Under the pieces are notes generated by a model. That model was not told the origin of the DNA. It saw only the letters and a program-made list of their open reading frames with translations, and ran no database searches. Below, in pieces: positions 5,213 through 9,144 of a stretch of DNA of 9,144 bases (position 1 is its first letter; every line of letters begins with the position of its first letter). Source of the DNA: Phycisphaeraceae bacterium (GTDB lineage: Bacteria > Planctomycetota > Phycisphaerae > Phycisphaerales > Phycisphaeraceae); assembly GCA_028281215.1 (NCBI GenBank), contig JANQKH010000268.1, positions 1 through 9,144 on the forward strand, given 5' to 3'. The position numbers were made by a program, and so were the translations under genes.

Positions 5213-6541
5213 ATGAAAATGCGATGGAGCGGCTGGCTGACAGCCCTGCTGGTGATCGTAACCGGCTCATTCGCGATGGCGCATACGCCGGAACAGGCGG
5301 CTGAGAAAATCAACAGCGGTGACACCGCGTGGATGATCGTCGCCGCCGGTTTGGTGCTCTTCATGACGCCTGGTTTGGCGTTTTTCTATGGCGGCCTGGT
5401 TCGCCGCAAGAACGTGCTCAGCGTGCTCATGCAATGCTTCATGTGCATGTGCCTGATGACCGTGCTGTGGGTGACGGTGGGCTACAGCCTGGCGTTCGGC
5501 GGCGAGGGCGGGTTCATCGGTGATATGAAGTTCGCCTTCATGGCCAACGTGGGTATGGATCCGCGCGACGGCGACACCATCCCGCATGTGTTGTTCATGA
5601 TGTTCCAAGGCATGTTCGCGATCATCACGCCGGCGCTGATACTGGGGGCCTTTGCCGAGCGGATGAAATTCCTGGGATTCACCGTGTTCTCAGCTATTTG
5701 GTTGTTGGTTGTCTATTGCCCGGTTTGCCATTGGGTTTGGGGCAATACAGACAAGTCTCTTGCGGATACGTTTTGGGGCCTCGGTGCAGATGGTGCGCTC
5801 GACTTTGCCGGCGGCACGGTCGTGCACATCAACGCGGGCATCGCGGCGTTGATGGCGGCGTTTGTGCTTGGCAGACGTCAAGGCTACCCAGAGCGCATCA
5901 GTCCGCCGCACAATCTTCCTTTCGCCGTATTGGGCGCCGGCATGTTGTGGTTTGGCTGGTTTGGTTTTAATGGTGGCAGCGGACTCAAAGCAGACCCAAC
6001 CGGCGCGAACGCCTTGGTTGTCACGCATGTTGCGGCCTCCGCTGCGGGTCTAGCATGGTCGTTGATCGAGTGGATTCGCGACGGCAAGCCGACGTGTCTT
6101 GGCATGATTACCGGTGCGGTGGCGGGTCTTGTCGCCATCACACCAGCGTCCGGGTACGTGGACGTCATGGGCGCCTTGGCGATTGGTTCGATCGCTTCCG
6201 TACTGGCGTACATCGCGGTGGCGTTCATCAAGGAGAAGTGCGGCTACGACGATTCGCTGGACGTGTTCGGCGTGCACGGTGTGGCCGGCTTGTGGGGCGC
6301 CATCGGCACGGGCATCTTCTGCCTGACCGAAAACTTCGGCGGCGACATTGAAACCCGTGGTGCTCAAATTGCTGTGCAGTTCAAAGCTGTGATCTACACG
6401 TTGGTTTATTCCGGCGTCGTGTCGCTGATCCTGTTGTTCCTCATCGACAAGACCATCGGGCTCAAGGCGTCGTCGGAGAATGAACGCGTCGGTCTCGACC
6501 TGACCGAACACGCGGAACACGCTTACACGCTGGTTGACTGA
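5213..6541 (+). CDS. amtB: Ammonium transporter, Amt family
   Basis: 442 residues, like E. coli AmtB. It conducts ammonium across the inner membrane as a trimer. Residues 1-23 form a signal peptide (cleavage after FAMA), as in E. coli; the remainder fits the family's 11 helices. Pore features are present: FFYGGLVRRKNVLS (57-70), gate Phe131 in MFQGMF, ERMKF (149-153), the HWVWG site Trp, Asp197 in LDFAGG, and the twin pore histidines His205 (VVHINAG) and His355 (FGVHGVAGLWG), plus Ser256 in FNGGS. The C-terminal tail NERVGLDLTEHAEHAY matches the conserved cytoplasmic tail that couples subunits and contacts PII. The ATG has AAGGAG 7 bases before it. The PII gene follows after 47 bases, with no terminator between, so they are probably one operon under the sigma54 promoter at 4893. 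Confidence 0.97.
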   Translation: MKMRWSGWLTALLVIVTGSFAMAHTPEQAAEKINSGDTAWMIVAAGLVLFMTPGLAFFYGGLVRRKNVLSVLMQCFMCMCLMTVLWVTVGYSLAFGGEGGFIGDMKFAFMANVGMDPRDGDTIPHVLFMMFQGMFAIITPALILGAFAERMKFLGFTVFSAIWLLVVYCPVCHWVWGNTDKSLADTFWGLGADGALDFAGGTVVHINAGIAALMAAFVLGRRQGYPERISPPHNLPFAVLGAGMLWFGWFGFNGGSGLKADPTGANALVVTHVAASAAGLAWSLIEWIRDGKPTCLGMITGAVAGLVAITPASGYVDVMGALAIGSIASVLAYIAVAFIKEKCGYDDSLDVFGVHGVAGLWGAIGTGIFCLTENFGGDIETRGAQIAVQFKAVIYTLVYSGVVSLILLFLIDKTIGLKASSENERVGLDLTEHAEHAYTLVD

Positions 6542-6588
6542 TTCCCTGTTTTTCAAGGATTTTCACGCTTACGATCGGAGAACTCACT

Positions 6589-6930
6589 ATGAAATACATC
6601 GTGACCGTCATCCAGCCGGACCGTTTGAACGACGTGCTGGATGAATTGGATAAACATGACATTCACCTGGTTACCGTGACGCAGATTATGGGTCACGGCC
6701 GACAGAAGGGCGAAGCGGAGGTGTACCGCGGCCACAAGGAAGCGGGCCGATTGCTTCGCAAGTTGAAATTGGAGATCGGCGTCAACGATGAATTCGTTGA
6801 GCCTTGCATTGAAGCGATTACGAAATCCGCGAGGACCGAGCGCATTGGTGACGGCAAGATTTTTGTTCTGCCGTTGGAAGAATGCGTGCGCATCCGAACG
6901 GGCGAACGTGGCAATGAGGCGATCGGTTGA
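6589..6930 (+). CDS. glnK: PII nitrogen regulatory protein (GlnK/GlnB family)
   Basis: 113 residues, the standard PII length, and alignable to E. coli GlnB without gaps. PII trimers sense ATP/ADP and 2-oxoglutarate; GlnK-type members plug the AmtB pore when nitrogen is plentiful. Ligand residues are present: GHGRQKG at 35-41 (with Gln39), Lys58, the IGDGKIF block at 86-92 (Lys90), and Arg101 and Arg103 in VRIRTGE. The T-loop reads EAEVYRGHKEAGR. Tyr46 is kept, but position 51, the uridylylated Tyr of proteobacteria, is Glu, and position 49, phosphorylated Ser in cyanobacteria, is His. Neither known covalent switch is therefore possible. GGAG lies 8 bases before the ATG. The order amtB then PII is the reverse of the common glnK-amtB. 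Linkage to amtB favours the GlnK role over GlnB. Confidence 0.93.
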   Translation: MKYIVTVIQPDRLNDVLDELDKHDIHLVTVTQIMGHGRQKGEAEVYRGHKEAGRLLRKLKLEIGVNDEFVEPCIEAITKSARTERIGDGKIFVLPLEECVRIRTGERGNEAIG

Positions 6931-6945
6931 CCGGTCGCCGAAACA

Positions 6946-6989
6946 GAACGGTCCCGCACCCAATGGGGGGTCGGGACCGTTCGTTTTTT
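6946..6989 (+). terminator. Intrinsic terminator of the amtB-glnK operon
   Basis: GAACGGTCCCG (6946-6956) pairs perfectly over 11 bases with CGGGACCGTTC (6972-6982). The inner part can add ACCC/GGGT. It is followed by G, six T (6984-6989), and a further T-run at 6993-6998. It starts 15 bases after the PII stop codon. There is no U-run on the opposite strand side, so it does not serve the convergent pagL-like gene. Confidence 0.92.
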
Positions 6990-7052
6990 CTGTTTTTTCA
7001 TTCGCTCTTTGACAAGTGAATACGTGCGATTCAGATCCAGATCACGTGGGGA

Positions 7053-7733
7053 TCAGAACGGCACCATCACGCCGAGATAGACCATGGCGCCGTCGTAACC
7101 GGGGTTGCGGTCGCCGCCGGTCTTGCCGGCGTTGGAAATGTGATGCCAACGCACGCCGCCCATGAGTCGGCAGCCGTTGAAGAGGTCGTAGGCCGCGCCG
7201 ACACCGACTTGCGGCGTGAAGTTTTGATGGGTGCCGACTTGCGGGAAGTTTTCCTCGAACCAGATCATGCCCACGCCGCCCTCGGCGAAGATGGTCAGGT
7301 CGCCCCAGTTGCAAAAATGCCAGCGGGCGAGCAGGTCGAAGCCAACGGCGTAGCCGTCGCCATCGGGTGCGGTGAAGTCGGATTCCACGTCGCCGAACAC
7401 ACCCTCGAAATTGACCGAGATGTGGTCCCAGAGGTAGTAGCCGAATCCGATGTGGCCGAGGTAGAGTTCGCCGGCGTCATCACCGAAGGAGGCCGAGCCG
7501 TACGCCTGGAAGGTCCAACTTCCCTGGAGGAAATCGGCGGCTTTGGCTTGGTTGGGCATGCCGGCTTTGTCGGCGGCTTCAACGCCCTCGGCAAACGTCA
7601 ACCGCAAGGTCGTGTCGAACTCGACCGTTTCGGCGACGGCATCGGTTGACACCTCGGCCCGCGCGTTCGTCTGTGCGAACGCAATGACGACCAGACTGAA
7701 AGCCAGCAACGAATGAAACGTCATCTTCTTCAT
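7053..7733 (-). CDS. PagL-like lipid A deacylase, outer-membrane beta-barrel (acyloxyacyl hydrolase family)
   Basis: 226 residues. Residues 1-26 are a signal peptide (FHSLLAFSLVVIAFA, cleavage after ARA). About 45 residues of mature N-terminus precede a small beta-barrel with alternating strands rich in Gly and aromatics, ending in YLGVMVPF; a C-terminal Phe is typical of outer-membrane proteins. The motif WHHISNAG (197-203, with His198 and Ser200) followed by NPGYDG matches the PagL active-site region. P. aeruginosa PagL uses a His-Ser-Glu triad; here Asp214 sits where I would place the Glu. PagL removes the 3-O acyl chain of lipid A at the cell surface. I chose the ATG at 7733 because AGGGG lies 9 bases before it and the signal peptide begins there. 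The longer start at 7766 would overlap the predicted -10 box and has no ribosome site. A generic OmpA-like porin is the alternative. Confidence 0.8.
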   Translation of the reverse strand: MKKMTFHSLLAFSLVVIAFAQTNARAEVSTDAVAETVEFDTTLRLTFAEGVEAADKAGMPNQAKAADFLQGSWTFQAYGSASFGDDAGELYLGHIGFGYYLWDHISVNFEGVFGDVESDFTAPDGDGYAVGFDLLARWHFCNWGDLTIFAEGGVGMIWFEENFPQVGTHQNFTPQVGVGAAYDLFNGCRLMGGVRWHHISNAGKTGGDRNPGYDGAMVYLGVMVPF

Positions 7734-7764
7734 ATGGACGTGCCCCTGATGCAAGGTTTGGAAC

Positions 7765-7792
7765 ATGATACTGAAACCGATTGGGTGAACAA
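7765..7792 (-). promoter_or_regulatory. Candidate sigma70 promoter for the PagL-like gene
   Basis: On the minus strand TTGTTC (7792-7787), a 16-base spacer and TATCAT (7770-7765) point to a start near 7758, about 25 bases before the chosen ATG at 7733. This also argues against translation from the upstream ATG at 7766, which lies within the -10 box. Confidence 0.4.
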
Positions 7793-7916
7793 GGCCTGGC
7801 GGCTGACCATTTCACCACCGAGCTTCTATCGACAACAGTCGACAGATTCATCACAAACCTTTCCACCTTGTCAGATAATTTCATCAGTTCAGACGCTACA
7901 CCCGGATTTATGGCAA

Positions 7917-7922
7917 TATACT
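7917..7922 (+). promoter_or_regulatory. Possible -10 box directly before dnaB
   Basis: TATACT lies only 5 bases before the dnaB ATG at 7928. If used, transcription would start on or within a base or two of the A of the ATG, giving a leaderless mRNA. No ribosome site is visible before this ATG, which fits. No convincing -35 box is seen at the usual distance, so the call is tentative. Confidence 0.3.
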
Positions 7923-7927
7923 TTCCT

Positions 7928-9144
7928 ATGAGCACGACCACAGTTGCACGGAAGCAGCGGCCGACGTTTGACGCCCAACGGGGCGAATTGGCCAAACTGT
8001 TTGACAAAGTACCGCCGCACGCCTTTGAGGCTGAATGTGCGGTGCTGGGCTCAATGATCCTCGATTCACGCGTGATCGGCGATGTGATTGAAATCATTAC
8101 CGGACCGGAGGATTTCCACCATCAGAAACATGGCGCGGTCTTCGACGCCCTGAAGTATCTCTACGATCACCAGGAATCGTTCGACATCATTCAGGTCAAG
8201 CAGCGGTTGGCTGACGCGGCCATGCTCGAGCAGGTCGGCGGGGTGGAATACCTGATCCGTCTGGGTGAATCGGTGCCGGACCCGACCAGCGCGGCTCACT
8301 ATGCGCGGATCGTCCGAGAGAAATCGATCCTGCGAAGGCTGATCGATGCGACCGGGCAGGTGTTGTACGACTCGTACAACAGCCGCGAGCCGGTGATGGA
8401 TTTGCTCGACCGTGCGGAGCAGGCAATCTTCGACATCGCGGAGAAGACGGCCGGTAGCGGCGACATCGCTCATCTGAATGTTTTGCTTCAGGAAACGTAT
8501 GCGAGACTGGAGGCGCAGGAAGGCCGAGATATCACCGGCATCGCGACCGGGTTCATCGATCTCGATCAGATGACCAGCGGTTTACAGAACGGCGAGATGA
8601 TCATCCTCGCAGCGCGTCCTTCGATGGGCAAGACGGCGTTTGCGTTGAATGTCGCGGAGCATGTCGCGGCTGTTGAACACATGCCGGTCGCCGTGTTCAG
8701 CCTGGAAATGGGTAAACAACAGTTGGCGCAGCGTCTGCTCTGCTCGCGCAGCGGCGTGGACTCCAATCGCCTGCGACGAAATATGCTTCGCGACGACGAC
8801 TGGCCTCGCTTGCACCAAGCGGTGGGCGAGTTGAGTGAAGCGCCGTTTCTGATCGACGACACGCCGGGACTGTCGCTGCTGGGTTTACGCGCCAAGGCGC
8901 GGCGATTGGCGAAACAGCATCACATTCGCATGATTGTGATCGACTACATGCAACTGATGAGCGCGCCGGGGGCCGAGTCGCGGCAACAGGAAGTGTCGGA
9001 GCTGTCACGCGGCATTAAGGCGCTGGCCCGTGACTTGGAGTTGCCGGTGATCTGTCTGAGTCAGCTTAATCGTGCGGCCGAGCAACGTGAAGGCCATCGC
9101 CCGCGCATGAGCGACCTGCGTGAATCGGGTTCGATCGAACAGGA
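7928..9144 (+). CDS. dnaB: Replicative DNA helicase DnaB, partial (3' end outside window)
   Basis: 405 codons are present to the right edge; the family is usually about 450-500 residues, so only the C-terminal part is missing. DnaB is the hexameric ATP-driven helicase that unwinds DNA at the replication fork and works with primase DnaG. The N-terminal domain begins at VPPHAFEAECAVLGSMILD (28-46), followed by the helical hairpin region to about 175. The RecA-like ATPase domain holds GIATGFIDLD (204-213), Walker A ARPSMGKTAF (229-238), FSLEM (258-261) with the catalytic Glu260, Walker B MIVIDYMQL (335-343), and SQLNR (379-383) before RPRMSDLRESGSIEQ at the edge. There is no sign of an intein up to that point. 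I chose the ATG at 7928; an in-frame ATG at 7910 would add MAIYFP and also lacks a clear ribosome site. Confidence 0.96.
   Translation, partial: MSTTTVARKQRPTFDAQRGELAKLFDKVPPHAFEAECAVLGSMILDSRVIGDVIEIITGPEDFHHQKHGAVFDALKYLYDHQESFDIIQVKQRLADAAMLEQVGGVEYLIRLGESVPDPTSAAHYARIVREKSILRRLIDATGQVLYDSYNSREPVMDLLDRAEQAIFDIAEKTAGSGDIAHLNVLLQETYARLEAQEGRDITGIATGFIDLDQMTSGLQNGEMIILAARPSMGKTAFALNVAEHVAAVEHMPVAVFSLEMGKQQLAQRLLCSRSGVDSNRLRRNMLRDDDWPRLHQAVGELSEAPFLIDDTPGLSLLGLRAKARRLAKQHHIRMIVIDYMQLMSAPGAESRQQEVSELSRGIKALARDLELPVICLSQLNRAAEQREGHRPRMSDLRESGSIEQ

Noticed and set aside
4801..5304. 167-codon plus-strand frame before and into amtB
   Set aside because: It overlaps the start of amtB in another frame, crosses the G-tract and sigma54 promoter, and has no domain or good ribosome site.
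7734..7766. Longer start of the PagL-like protein at 7766
   Set aside because: There is no ribosome site, the added residues precede a normal signal peptide, and it lies in the likely -10 box.

Overview
The window looks like a chromosomal segment of a Gram-negative-type bacterium, most likely a planctomycete. This rests on gene style rather than on any marker search. The signs are moderately high GC, a secreted PQQ-type beta-propeller protein opening with a WPGWRGPRGDG motif, a FecR-domain protein with a signal peptide, and a G/C-rich palindromic intergenic repeat of a kind I associate with planctomycete genomes. The N-terminus of DnaB (LFDKVPPHAFEAE) made me think of Phycisphaerae, but only weakly.

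Layout. Positions 1-1171 (minus) hold the start of a secreted FecR-domain protein that runs off the left edge. Positions 1247-2014 (minus) encode NAD kinase. Divergent from it, 2141-3394 (plus) encodes a secreted PQQ-like beta-propeller protein. A palindromic repeat (3456-3491) separates it from a membrane-anchored alpha/beta hydrolase at 3522-4400. An unusual 812-base region (4401-5212) follows, with no convincing gene. It holds a near-consensus sigma70 promoter, a dense array of TGTCCGG/CCGGACA palindromes that fold into hairpins and end in a terminator-like structure, a perfect AT-rich inverted repeat, a G7-A-G6 tract, and a sigma54 promoter with exact -24/-12 spacing. It leads into an ammonium transporter (5213-6541) and a PII signal protein (6589-6930), closed by a strong intrinsic terminator. 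A PagL-like outer-membrane lipid A deacylase lies at 7053-7733 (minus). The replicative helicase DnaB starts at 7928 (plus) and runs off the right edge.

How the parts work together. The clear functional unit is the nitrogen module: AmtB imports ammonium and the PII protein docks on its cytoplasmic face to close it. The sigma54 promoter fits nitrogen control. The upstream TCCGGA array could be an enhancer for the sigma54 activator, or a separate structured RNA, or both. The PII protein has Glu at position 51 in place of the uridylylated Tyr, so its signalling is probably by ligand binding alone. The other genes look like unlinked housekeeping or envelope functions.
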